Assembly: GCF_030450125.1 (NCBI RefSeq)
Contig: NZ_CP123923.1
Span: 1,922,001 to 1,986,000 of the forward strand
Direction: 5' to 3'
Length of the DNA: 64,000 bases
Source of the DNA: Streptomyces sp. WP-1
GTDB lineage: Bacteria; Actinomycetota; Actinomycetes; Streptomycetales; Streptomycetaceae
Below are positions 15,975 through 23,402 of this stretch, piece after piece; within the stretch, counting starts at the first letter, position 1, and each line of letters starts with the position of its first letter. Below the pieces are notes generated by a model, which searched no databases, had not been told where the DNA came from, and was given only the letters and a program-made list of their open reading frames with translations. Position numbers and translations under genes: made by a program.

Positions 15975-16029
15975 GCTCCCCGTGTGAGGGCGTCACCTCA
16001 CACCGGCCTTAGCGCCCGGCGCGGGGAGC
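15975..16029 (+). repeat. Nested inverted repeats upstream of tgmA (structured RNA candidate)
   Basis: An outer stem pairs GCTCCCCG (15975-15982) with CGGGGAGC (16022-16029). Inside it GTGTGAGG (15982-15989) pairs with CCTCACAC (15996-16003), and CCGG at 16003-16006 can pair with CCGG at 16016-16019. The layout resembles a three-way junction. It lies 135 bp before the precursor gene, so it could be an attenuator, a terminator of the upstream small genes or a leader element. Confidence 0.45.
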
Positions 16030-16163
16030 ATGGCTTCTTGTTCTTCCACGGCAAGCAACGCCCCATGCCGGGTCTCTGCACCATCACCCACGCCGGGTAT
16101 CGGTGCGGAGCCCACACAGATCAGGCTCGGCATCCGCCGCGCCGTCATTGACAGGAGAGGCAC

Positions 16164-16460
16164 ATGACAACAGCGCTCGACCACGAAGCGTTTCCGCTCA
16201 CCCCGCTTGGGAGCACGACCCCCTACAGCAAGGAGATGCCGTCCGGCCCGGATACCCGGCCGTGGGTGCTGCGGGGTGCCCGCATCCCCGACTCCACTGC
16301 GGCCATCCCCCTCCCGGCTCACGAGTACGACCGGGGACGGCAGGTCAGCATCTCCTACGACGGTGGCCTGCTGACCTGTATGGCCAACACGCACTCGCCG
16401 ACGGTGCCGGACGGCTCGGTCTCGAACCCGCCTCCGCTGGACGAGGGGCCGAAGGACTGA
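16164..16460 (+). CDS. tgmA: Putative ATP-grasp-modified RiPP (graspetide) precursor, TgmA family
   Basis: This 98-residue protein has the plan of TgmA-type precursors. The leader runs to about residue 65 and contains the RPWVLR motif (32-37) expected to dock the ATP-grasp ligase, then HEYDRGRQVSISYDGG. The likely core (about 66-98) is rich in hydroxyl donors (Thr71, Thr76, Ser78, Thr80, Ser85, Ser87) and side-chain carboxylates (Asp83, Asp93, Glu94, Asp98) that such ligases join as esters. An Asp-Gly pair at 83-84 is a candidate aspartimide site. AGGAGAGG lies just before the ATG. The stop overlaps the tgmB start (TGATG). Exact cleavage and ring pattern cannot be read from sequence. Confidence 0.85.
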   Translation: MTTALDHEAFPLTPLGSTTPYSKEMPSGPDTRPWVLRGARIPDSTAAIPLPAHEYDRGRQVSISYDGGLLTCMANTHSPTVPDGSVSNPPPLDEGPKD

Positions 16461-17425
16461 TGTCCGCGCCCGTTCTGATCGTCGCAGCTCGCGATGACTG
16501 GCCTACGGACCGGATCGTGGTCGAGCTGGAGAGTCGCAGCGTAGACGTGTTCCGCATGGATACCGCGGACTTCCCGCAGCAACTCGGCCTGGCCGGCCGG
16601 ATCGACCAGGAGCAGGCGTGGACGGGCGAACTCGCCACCGAGTACCGGACGGTGGAGCTGTCCCGGGTCGGCGCGGTGTACTACCGCGCCCCCGGGGCGT
16701 TCCGGTTCCCCACGGGGATGTCCGGCCCGGAGGCGCGGTTCGCCGCCGCCCAGGCCCGCGCCGGCCTCGGCGGTGTCCTGTCCGCACTGGACTGTCGATG
16801 GGTGAACCATCCCACGGCGATGGCGCGCGCCGAGTACAAGCCCGTGCAGCTTGCCGCCGCTCGCGCGTGTGGGCTTCGGATTCCAGCCACGCTGATCACC
16901 AACCGGCCAGGCGATGTGCAGAAGTTCGCCATCGAGGCTGGCGGACCAGTGGTGTGCAAACCGGTGTCCTCGCCCGTACTCATCGAGGACGGTCGCCTGA
17001 AGTCCGTCTACACCAAGCGGCTGAGCCCGGACGACCTGCTCGACCTGCGCGGGGTCAGCACAACCGCGCACCTGTTCCAGGCGTGGGTGGACAAGGCGTA
17101 TGAGGTGCGCCTGACCGTCGTCGGCAGGCAGATGTTCGCCGCGGCCATCCACGCCGACAGCGACGCCGGGCACGAGGACTGGCGCAGCGACTACGGATCT
17201 CTCACCTACACGACCAGCGCAGTGCCAGGGGTGGTGGCGACTGGGATGCTTACCCTGATGGACCGGCTACAACTGCGTTACGGTGCAGCTGACTTCATCG
17301 TGGGACCCGATGGGCAGTGGACGTTCCTGGAGGTCAACCCGTGCGGGCAGTGGGACTGGATCGCCTCGGCGACCGGCCTGCCGATCGCCGAGGCGATCGC
17401 CGATGAACTGCAAGGAGTCAGCTGA
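16460..17425 (+). CDS. tgmB: ATP-grasp ribosomal peptide maturase, TgmB (SAV_5884-type)
   Basis: TgmB is the ligase expected to activate Asp/Glu side chains of TgmA with ATP and join them to Ser/Thr hydroxyls or amines. The 321-residue protein has an N-terminal pre-ATP-grasp domain (1-115; YYRAPGAFRFP). After the linker WVNHPTAMARAEYKP (114-128) come the ATP-binding Lys167 in VVCKPVSS and the magnesium-binding block GAADFIVGPDGQWTFLEVNPCGQWDW (275-300) with Asp278, Glu291 and Asn293. All catalytic positions are present, so the enzyme looks active. Start and stop codons overlap those of tgmA and tgmC (TGATG at both junctions), a sign of tight coupling. Confidence 0.92.
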   Translation: MSAPVLIVAARDDWPTDRIVVELESRSVDVFRMDTADFPQQLGLAGRIDQEQAWTGELATEYRTVELSRVGAVYYRAPGAFRFPTGMSGPEARFAAAQARAGLGGVLSALDCRWVNHPTAMARAEYKPVQLAAARACGLRIPATLITNRPGDVQKFAIEAGGPVVCKPVSSPVLIEDGRLKSVYTKRLSPDDLLDLRGVSTTAHLFQAWVDKAYEVRLTVVGRQMFAAAIHADSDAGHEDWRSDYGSLTYTTSAVPGVVATGMLTLMDRLQLRYGAADFIVGPDGQWTFLEVNPCGQWDWIASATGLPIAEAIADELQGVS

Positions 17426-18552
17426 TGGACTGGAAACCATATGCAGCCGCCCTCGCGGCCGAGGTCACGTATCCGGGCTCGGCCTGGTGGGGCCCGGTCA
17501 GCGCTACACCCCGGCACCAGCTGGTGGGGCGCTGGTTCACGCCCGGCGGGGGCGGCTGGAAGATGGTCGACGGTCCCGCCGACAAGGAGACGTGGGCTCG
17601 CGCTGCCTACTCGGACACGACGCTGGTCACGCGGATCGGGCCGGTGCACGCCGACCTGGCCGAGCCCGGCCAGACGTACACCGGACTGCCCACCTCGTCC
17701 TCCACGCACCCGAGCCTGGTCCTCACAATGCTCCGGCACGGCCGCCTCGCCCCGGGCGCGCACCTGCTGGACGTGGCCACCGGCTCCGGATACAGCGCCG
17801 CTCTGGCCTGCCACCGGCTCGGCGCCGAGATGGTGACGACACTCGACGTCGATGCGTATCTCTCGGAGGCGGCTGCCGAGCGGCTGGAGCGTATCGGCTA
17901 CCGCCCGGACGTCGTCGCCGCCGACGCCACCGCCGACCTGCCTGGCGTCTTCGACCGGATCGTGTCCATGGTGTCCGTACCCCGAATTCCCGCCTCGTGG
18001 CTGCGCGGTCTCGCTCCGCACGGGCGCCTGGTGACGACGATCGCGGGCACCGGACTGATCGTCACGGCCGATAAGGGGCCCGACGGCGGCGCGATCGGCC
18101 GGGTCGAGTGGGACCGGGCCTCCTTCATGGCCACCCGGGCGGACGCCGACTACCCGCCCCGCCTCGATGAACTGTTCGCCGCCAGCGGGGAGGACGGCGA
18201 GGTGACCTTGTCACCGTTCCCGGTGCTGGACGTGATGCAGGCGTGGGACCTGTGGTCGATGCTGTCGCTGATGGCGCCGGGGATCGAGCACCGCACCGGC
18301 ACCGATGACCGTGGGGGCCGCTTGACGTGGATGCTGCACTCTGACGGGTCATGGGCGCGGGCCCGGACCGCGCCGGGCGAGCGCACCGCGACCGTCCACC
18401 AGGGCGGCCCGCGCCGCCTTTACGACCTGCTGGACGAAATCCGCTGGCGGTGGCTGGAGCACGGCGAGCTTCCCGTGTACGGGGCACAGGTCACCATCAG
18501 CCCTGACGGTGTGACGACGCTGTCGCGGGGCGGCTGGACGGCCACGCTCTGA
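17425..18552 (+). CDS. tgmC: PIMT-like methyltransferase of the ATP-grasp peptide maturation system, TgmC
   Basis: This 375-residue protein combines a protein-L-isoaspartate O-methyltransferase (PIMT)-like SAM domain with a longer C-terminal region. The SAM-binding motif is LLDVATGSGYSAA (114-126), preceded by the PIMT-like TGLPTSSSTHPSLVLTML (86-103) and followed by VTTLDVD. In characterised graspetides with such partners (for example fuscimiditide), the PIMT homologue methylates a core aspartate, which then cyclises to an aspartimide. That role is proposed here by analogy. The C-terminal part (about 220-375) is typical of the SAV_5885-like family, not of housekeeping PIMT, and probably recognises the peptide. 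It starts on the tgmB stop codon. Confidence 0.9.
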   Translation: MDWKPYAAALAAEVTYPGSAWWGPVSATPRHQLVGRWFTPGGGGWKMVDGPADKETWARAAYSDTTLVTRIGPVHADLAEPGQTYTGLPTSSSTHPSLVLTMLRHGRLAPGAHLLDVATGSGYSAALACHRLGAEMVTTLDVDAYLSEAAAERLERIGYRPDVVAADATADLPGVFDRIVSMVSVPRIPASWLRGLAPHGRLVTTIAGTGLIVTADKGPDGGAIGRVEWDRASFMATRADADYPPRLDELFAASGEDGEVTLSPFPVLDVMQAWDLWSMLSLMAPGIEHRTGTDDRGGRLTWMLHSDGSWARARTAPGERTATVHQGGPRRLYDLLDEIRWRWLEHGELPVYGAQVTISPDGVTTLSRGGWTATL

Positions 18553-18617
18553 CCGGCTCGGGGTGCCCGGCCCGTGGATGCGCGGCACACTGAAGACGGC
18601 CAACGAGGGAGGGACCG

Positions 18618-18950
18618 ATGGACGACGAGCCCCTTGCGGAATGGGCAGAGCGCCGCGAGCTGCGCCGCCCGGCACGCGGGGAGCGGCGGGCCACCCCGCT
18701 CGGCGACCGGCCGGAACAGGGCGCGCACGTAGACCCGGACACTCCGCGGTTCATCCAGGAGTGGGACGGGTGCCAGTGGACACCCACCGGCGTCGCCGAT
18801 GACCGGGGCGCTGCGGCCGCCGAGGCCGGGAGGGACGCGAACGCCCGTGCCGAGCGCGTCCCTCTGCCGGCGTTAGGCAAGCTGCCGCCCATGCCCGAAC
18901 CCTGGCGCCCTACCCAGCCCTTCTACCGTCCTGCTACACCAAGGCAATGA
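18618..18950 (+). CDS. Hypothetical protein, DUF6087-like
   Basis: This 110-residue, charged, cysteine-poor protein has a central RRATPLGDRPEQGAHVDPDTPRFIQEWDGCQWTP stretch. It recalls DUF6087 proteins that recur beside Streptomyces accessory and RiPP loci; the match is from memory. GGGAGGG lies just before the ATG. It follows tgmC by 65 bp on the same strand, and a GC-rich hairpin closes the run. The function is unknown; the tail MPEPWRPTQPFYRP is proline-rich and probably disordered. Confidence 0.65.
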   Translation: MDDEPLAEWAERRELRRPARGERRATPLGDRPEQGAHVDPDTPRFIQEWDGCQWTPTGVADDRGAAAAEAGRDANARAERVPLPALGKLPPMPEPWRPTQPFYRPATPRQ

Positions 18951-19302
18951 CCAAGCTGGCCCTGCCCGGCCGTTGCCCCCGAGGCGGGCGAGCAGGGCCT
19001 TCCACGTTGCTCGTCCGCGGGCATGCCGAAGAGCCCCCGCCGTAGGGATGCGGCGGGGGCTTCGCTTTCAGTGCTGTCAGCGTTGCGGGTCGAGTCCGAG
19101 GGACCGCAGCGCGCTGGTGGGCGTGTCGTGGTCGGTCGGCTGGGGGTGCTGTCCCTTCTGCAGACCAGCGCGCCCGGGTCGTCGGCGGGCGCTTGGAGGA
19201 GGCCAGGAAGTGGGCGTGGGCCTCGAATTCGTCGGCCAGCTCGGTGCTCACCAGTACCTTGGCCAACGCGCCTTGGTCCACGGCCATCACCACCCTGGAC
19301 AT
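18934..19302 (-). pseudogene. Possible degraded reading frame
   Basis: On the minus strand from an ATG at 19302, about 37 codons (MSRVVMAVDQGALAKVLVS, then a TELADEFEAHAHF stretch) show coding-like third positions. The composition then loses that bias, and the frame runs into the hairpin at 19033-19061. No Shine-Dalgarno is visible and the product is not recognised. I read it as a remnant with low certainty. The rest of 18951-19481 holds only the terminator. Confidence 0.25.
19032..19061 (+). terminator. GC-rich hairpin closing the graspetide region
   Basis: GCCCCCGCCG (19033-19042) pairs with CGGCGGGGGC (19051-19060) around an 8-nt loop; A32-T61 extends it by one pair. TTCGCTTT follows. It lies 82 bp after the DUF6087-like gene. 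Confidence 0.65.
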
Positions 19303-19481
19303 GCCGGAGCCCGGCGCACAGGCCGGGCTCGTGGTGGTGGGGGATGGCAGTGTTCGGCGGGAGACCACTCGACTGCGCTGCCAACGTCTCACACAATCAG
19401 CGCGCAGCGATCTTCTGTCAAGCATGGGCTGTTCAGCTCGGCTGATCTCCGAAGGCGCAGAGCAACCTTGTGGTCGCTGCT

Positions 19482-20045
19482 CTACGACGAGACCGTGACA
19501 TCCGTGATCTTGGCGCTCACCTTCGCTGAACGGCTCGCGGTGGAAATCGAGACCGGCGTGTAGGAGAGCTGGTCCTGATCACTCAGTTCCATGGTCTGGA
19601 TGACGGGGCCGCTGGTATCACCATGAACTTCATACGTGATCGAATAGGACTTGTCCGGGTCGAGCGGCGTGACGCCGGCGTACGTCAGGTTCGGCTCGAC
19701 AGTGACGTTGCATCCGGCACTGCCGAAGCACTGGCGCTCAGTGGTCTTCAAGGTCAAGGCGAAGTCGTCCGGCACTGGACTGTCGTTGTAGCTCGCCTCG
19801 GTGGCCTTGGCGTCGTCCTCAGCAGGTGCCGCAGATGCAGAGGCGACCGTCTTGGGCTTGGAGACCGGAGCCGAGCTGTCAGAGCCGGAGATGATCATTA
19901 CGGTGACTCCAGATGAGATGCCCGCGATGAGCACAGCCGCGATCACCATCCAGAGCACGGCGCGTCTGCGCGTGGACCTGGGTGGCGCTGGCGGAGCGGT
20001 CGGCATCGGCGGCAACTCGGGAGCGATCTCCGGTCTCTCGTCCAT
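19482..20045 (-). CDS. Membrane-anchored extracellular protein, unknown function
   Basis: This 187-residue protein has a cytoplasmic proline-rich start (ELPPMPTAPPAPP), one membrane helix (about residues 32-52; AVLWMVIAAVLIAGISSGVTVMII), a Ser/Ala linker and a C-terminal beta-rich domain of about 110 residues. The domain has one cysteine pair (CFGSAGC), probably disulfide-bonded outside the cell, and resembles the single Ig-like domain of small actinobacterial MmpS-type or DUF4352-like proteins; I cannot assign the family. The ATG at 20045 has GAGAGGA upstream. Base composition is somewhat less GC-rich than the flanking core genes, in line with acquisition by transfer. Confidence 0.65.
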   Translation of the reverse strand: MDERPEIAPELPPMPTAPPAPPRSTRRRAVLWMVIAAVLIAGISSGVTVMIISGSDSSAPVSKPKTVASASAAPAEDDAKATEASYNDSPVPDDFALTLKTTERQCFGSAGCNVTVEPNLTYAGVTPLDPDKSYSITYEVHGDTSGPVIQTMELSDQDQLSYTPVSISTASRSAKVSAKITDVTVSS

Positions 20046-20161
20046 GCAGCGATTCCTCTCGGTTCCCAAAATGGTTGACTGTCATGGCAGTTAACACGGG
20101 TTCGATGCAGCTTCAACGGGCATTGCCCCACTCGTGACCTTGCAGCTGGCCACACATTGGG

Positions 20162-20670
20162 TCAGGCGGAGCAAGGAGTGTCAGCGATGTCGGCCAAGTC
20201 CCACAGGGCAAGGGCCTGGCCGCGGTTGGGGTTAGGCCGTGATCCGGCCGGGTGCAGGGCGCCGCGGCGCGCCCAGTCACGGAACGTCTTGGGCTGCATG
20301 CCGAGCGAGCATGCGGCTTGAAGGGTGGTGACGAGGGGCCGGCAGTCACGTCCGGTGGTGTTCGCGCTGGTCCCGCGTCCAGTGTGCGGCCACGGTCCGC
20401 AGGATGGCCGGAGTCCGTAGTCCTGGAGAGTCGTTGGGGCCGGGCATCGGTAGGTTCGCCGTGCTGGCGCTGTGTCTTGGCGGGTCCGGCGCAGCAGCGC
20501 GGGGTGGTGCCCGCGCACGGCCAGGCTCCCGTCACCGACGAGGGCTTGGCCATGTGCAGTGGCACGCTGGCCGCATGCATCGCCTGATCCGCCGCATGCT
20601 CGGCATGGGCCCGTGCCCGTCCAAGGCCGCGCTCGCCGGTGGCCACGGCTTCATCGACCAGTTCGTACAA
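20162..20670 (-). pseudogene. Frameshifted helix-turn-helix (MerR/excisionase-like) gene
   Basis: The 3' end encodes a good small HTH domain: TTLQAACSLGMQPKTFRDWARRGALHP followed by GSRPNPNRGQALALWDLADI. Upstream the coding pattern moves between frames. RTVAAHWTRDQREHHRT is in a second frame just before the HTH, and a clean start (MYELVDEAVATGERGLGRARAHAEHAAD) is in yet another at 20670. Together they look like one gene of about 165 codons broken by at least two indels. An intact version would be a DNA-binding protein with a helical N-terminal part. The 110 bp to the right hold no feature I can support. Confidence 0.4.
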
Positions 20671-20780
20671 AGGCTTCGGGATCCGCGACCTCTAACCGCC
20701 GAGGACTGGCCTAGCTGACGACCTACACGGGTGGCGCGGCGCGGCGGTCGTTCTCTGCTCTGTACGACGACGAGGACTGA

Positions 20781-21020
20781 TCACGGTGAGCGCCTCGCCG
20801 CCCGGAAGTGCGACGAGGTGCTCGCCTGGACTGCGGTCGGCCAATGGGACTGGTTCGGGTAGATGAGCCACGCGTACGCCTCGGCGAGGTTCTTCAGCCC
20901 CTCGGTTCGTGCGGCGCTTCCACCGTTCGTCTGAAGGGCGGCCACTGCCTCGGTGATGGCGTTGAAGAGGGCCGCCTGCGCCCCAGCCTTGGCGTTGCTG
21001 GTTTCCTGATTGAGCGGCAT
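20781..21020 (-). CDS. Small hypothetical helical protein
   Basis: This 79-residue protein is not recognised. The sequence from the ATG at 21020 (MPLNQETSNAKAGAQAAL) is an amphipathic helix-rich domain with no cysteines or membrane segment, ending in an unconserved basic tail. AGGAG sits five bases before the start, which makes translation likely; the longer reading from 21062 lacks this support. It belongs to the run of tiny island genes. The next minus-strand gene (21138-21290) is upstream, so the two may form one transcript. Confidence 0.6.
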   Translation of the reverse strand: MPLNQETSNAKAGAQAALFNAITEAVAALQTNGGSAARTEGLKNLAEAYAWLIYPNQSHWPTAVQASTSSHFRAARRSP

Positions 21021-21137
21021 TCGTTCTCCTGGCTGGTTCTCACGGTGTCGTTCGTGCTGCATGGCAAGCTGGCCCTAGCACGCGCGGTGGGCCCTGGCTT
21101 CGCCGATTCGGCCGGCAGAGCGAGGGCCCGACTGCGG

Positions 21138-21290
21138 CTACAGAGCAGCGCTGATGACGTAGCCGATCGCGCCGACGGCCAGGAGCGGCAGGCCGAGCGC
21201 GGCGCCCTGCTGCTTGGCAACCTTGCTCAGGTACGCCTGCGCAGCCAGCGCCGCGATCATGGCCACGGCCGCCTTCTGCTTCTTCGGCAT
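21138..21290 (-). CDS. Tiny membrane protein
   Basis: This 50-residue protein begins MPKKQKAAVAMIAALAAQAY and continues with a second hydrophobic stretch (GLPLLAVGAIGYVISAAL). It thus has two short hydrophobic segments with a basic N-terminus, which suggests insertion in the membrane with the N-terminus inside. A near-ideal Shine-Dalgarno (GGAGG, eight bases before ATG) makes this a convincing gene despite its size. The function is unknown; size and build fit a phage-type holin, a toxin of a type I system or an accessory membrane peptide. Confidence 0.65.
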   Translation of the reverse strand: MPKKQKAAVAMIAALAAQAYLSKVAKQQGAALGLPLLAVGAIGYVISAAL

Positions 21291-21676
21291 GTTCTTCACC
21301 TCCCCTCCACACAGAGTTGGAAGGAAGGATGACACGAGGGTCCGACAACGGCTTTGCGATTACGGGAAGTTGCGAGCGGGCCGGGGCTCTGCCCCTCCCA
21401 GACGCACGGGTTCGCGCGGCCCGCTCGTGACGCCGACGGTGTACGACCGCCCGGTACGCCTGCCCTCTGCCGGGGGCTCGACGCCAGCGTACGCCTCATG
21501 CACCGACCACATGATTGCCCGTCTTCTGTGGATCCTGAGACACCACTGGACACCGTCGGACATACTTCCAACCAGGTTCATCTCCCCCTTGTGCGCCACG
21601 AGTTAGCAAGGCGACGGTCCCCGTGGCGGCGCCGTGGGCGCCGGACTGCTCGCGGAGCGTGAGGGAGGAAGTGAAC
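21291..21676. other. Gene-free stretch in the island
   Basis: No frame here has a convincing start, Shine-Dalgarno or coding-type composition. It probably holds the divergent promoters of the two tiny membrane-protein genes that flank it, but I cannot place -10 and -35 elements with confidence. Confidence 0.4.
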
Positions 21677-21907
21677 ATGTGTCCTGTAGGCAACCTGCGG
21701 CGCCTCATTGAGGCGCTGTTACCCAGGTGGGCGGACTCGCGCGATCAGCGCGCCGATGCCTACCGAGCCTTGCGCGTGCGGTTCCGCGTCCGATGGACCA
21801 GTGACCGCGCGCAGCGCTGGCTTGACCAGGTAACGGCCAGTACGGTTGCAGCCGTCCTTGCCGCCCTCCTGGTCTGGGCACTGCGACACGGTCACTGGCT
21901 GGTGTAA
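21677..21907 (+). CDS. Small protein with C-terminal membrane anchor
   Basis: This 76-residue protein has an arginine-rich cytoplasmic part (RRLIEALLPRWADSRDQRADAYRALRVRFRVRWTSDRAQRW) and one C-terminal membrane helix (VTASTVAAVLAALLVWALRHGHWLV). The ATG at 21677 is preceded by GGAGGAAGTGAAC, nearly the same ribosome-binding context as the tiny gene at 21138-21290 on the other strand. The longer reading from 21623 is rejected for lack of a site. The function is unknown; tail-anchored and positively charged, it could bind nucleic acid or a partner at the membrane. Confidence 0.6.
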   Translation: MCPVGNLRRLIEALLPRWADSRDQRADAYRALRVRFRVRWTSDRAQRWLDQVTASTVAAVLAALLVWALRHGHWLV

Positions 21908-22133
21908 AGGTGGCCCCTCGTCGTCTACGCCAAAGGCACGAGGGGTCACCCGCATCAGGTGGTGCCACGAACCGCACGACCCCACCCAAACGCATCCATA
22001 GATGCGTGATGTCTCTACCCTAGCGCTCCAACAAATCTGGTGTCTGGGAAATGTGGCGGCCGACCCAACCGGGCTAGATTTGCGACTTCGCGCGGCGCTC
22101 AACTTTCCGAAACTTTGGTCCCCCCCAGATTCG

Positions 22134-22547
22134 TCACGAATCTGCCGTCGGCCTCATCAGCCGTGCGTCCGTCACCCGCTGACGTGCCCGGCGACCGGCT
22201 GACAGGGAGCGGTCCACCACTCTGCGGCAAGCTGACTCCAGCCGTGATCGGTGCTCGCGTCCTCGGGAGCGGTCGGCGCGGATGGTGGCGGCGGTGATAC
22301 CGGTCAGCTGCTCGATCTCGCGGGCGGTGTATAGCCGTACGGGCTCCAGGTCGGCGGCCTGGCGGTCGAGGTACTCGGTGACGAACCGGTCCACGGCGGC
22401 CGGATCGAAGACGAGGCATCTGCCGCGCTTCTCGGGCAGCGGCTCGGGCCACTGCGGGTGGCGGGCCCACTGGTTGCGGACGGTGGTCAGCGCGGCTGTG
22501 GCGGCAGCGATCTCGGCGTACGTCTCACCGGGCGACGTGTCTACCAA
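22134..22547 (-). CDS. Putative DNA-binding protein with two HTH-like segments
   Basis: This is a 137-residue basic protein. The N-terminal half (ETYAEIAAATAALTTVRNQWARHPQWPEPLPEKRGRCLVFDPAAVDRFVTEYL) reads as an AlpA/MerR-like winged helix. The second segment, LYTAREIEQLTGITAATIRADRSRG, is another HTH. The start is a TTG at 22547; AAGGA lies about 14 bases before it, so initiation is uncertain. The C-terminal 40 residues look less conserved and could reflect a late frameshift. Such proteins are usually regulators of island or plasmid functions. Confidence 0.55.
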   Translation of the reverse strand: MVDTSPGETYAEIAAATAALTTVRNQWARHPQWPEPLPEKRGRCLVFDPAAVDRFVTEYLDRQAADLEPVRLYTAREIEQLTGITAATIRADRSRGREHRSRLESACRRVVDRSLSAGRRARQRVTDARLMRPTADS

Positions 22548-22881
22548 TGGGGGTGTCCGTCCTTCGTGGATGGTTAGTGACGGGGCAACGCGGCGGTTCG
22601 GGGACGCGCCCTCGCTTCAGCTGGTGCAGAGCGCAGTCGACGTTGGGAGCCGGGCGGTGGTTCACGTGTCGGCCCTCCAGATGACGGTGACAGGCGCGCC
22701 GTGTCCCTCGCTGACTGATACGACACCGGGATTGACCGAGATCGCTCCAGGTTCGTGCACGGTGATGGCTGATCATCCGGCGTTGCGCTGAGCGCACCTC
22801 CTGCCGAACTTGGCCTTGACCGGATGTCGGGCCGGTGGGATGGTCCGCCCGACCATCTCTGAAGCCGGAAGGTGATGACAG
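22548..22881. other. Gene-free stretch in the island
   Basis: Only short frames without ribosome-binding sites are present. One, 22681-22791 on the plus strand, would give 36 residues but has no Shine-Dalgarno. No hairpin, repeat or promoter stands out apart from GGAAGG before the next gene. Confidence 0.4.
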
Positions 22882-23331
22882 ATGCGGTTGAGGGATGCCC
22901 GGGACCAGATCGAGCGGGAGCACCCGGAACTGACCGGCACCGCCAAAATCGAGGCGATCAAAGCGTTGAGGACGAAGGCAGCCGCGTCCGCCGTCACCGA
23001 ACCGGAACCGGTGGTTTGCCGCCGCCACTGTGGGCGCTGCGGCCAGGACATGAAGCCGGTCGAGAAGCACGGGTGGTCCAGGTTTCTCAGCTGGCTCGCG
23101 CTCCTCGAATTCGGCTCTGTGATCGCCGCGACCGCCGCCGCGGTCACCACTGTGAACCCCGACAGCGGCGGCGGCATCAGCAGACTCGTCCTCTGGCCCG
23201 CCGCCGTGCATCCGGCCTGGCTGGGCATCGTCGCCGCGATCGCCGCGTTCATCGTCACCGCGGGCTTGGCCGGGTCGGCCGGTCGGCGAACCGCAGCGGG
23301 CACGGCCTGCCCCGAGTGCGCTCGTCGTTAG
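22882..23331 (+). CDS. Small zinc-ribbon membrane protein, unknown function
   Basis: This 149-residue protein starts with a charged helix (MRLRDARDQIEREHPELTG). It then has a cysteine cluster CRRHCGRCGQDM (about residues 46-57), two membrane helices (about 73-92 and 113-133) and a final CPEC. The two cysteine pairs flank the membrane part and could together form a zinc ribbon on the cytoplasmic side. GGAAGGTGA precedes the ATG. It is the last gene of the accessory stretch before the MFS transporter. No family is recognised. Confidence 0.65.
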   Translation: MRLRDARDQIEREHPELTGTAKIEAIKALRTKAAASAVTEPEPVVCRRHCGRCGQDMKPVEKHGWSRFLSWLALLEFGSVIAATAAAVTTVNPDSGGGISRLVLWPAAVHPAWLGIVAAIAAFIVTAGLAGSAGRRTAAGTACPECARR

Positions 23332-23402
23332 CTTCGAAGAACGGTCTCGCGTGGGGCAGCGGCTGCATTAAGGTGCACGCTCCACCAAGTCCGAGGGGGA
23401 TC

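Noticed and set aside
16466..16475. A second copy of the XRE operator half-site (CCGTTCTGA) inside tgmB
   Set aside because: It is a single half-site within the codons for APVLIV and has no inverted partner.
22681..22791. A 36-codon plus-strand frame starting MTVTGAPCPSLTDTTPG
   Set aside because: No Shine-Dalgarno and no leaderless promoter; too little to support a gene or a RiPP precursor.
13300..23400. Attachment-site repeats flanking the accessory island
   Set aside because: I found no direct repeat of useful length at both ends and no tRNA or integrase; a computed repeat search would be needed.
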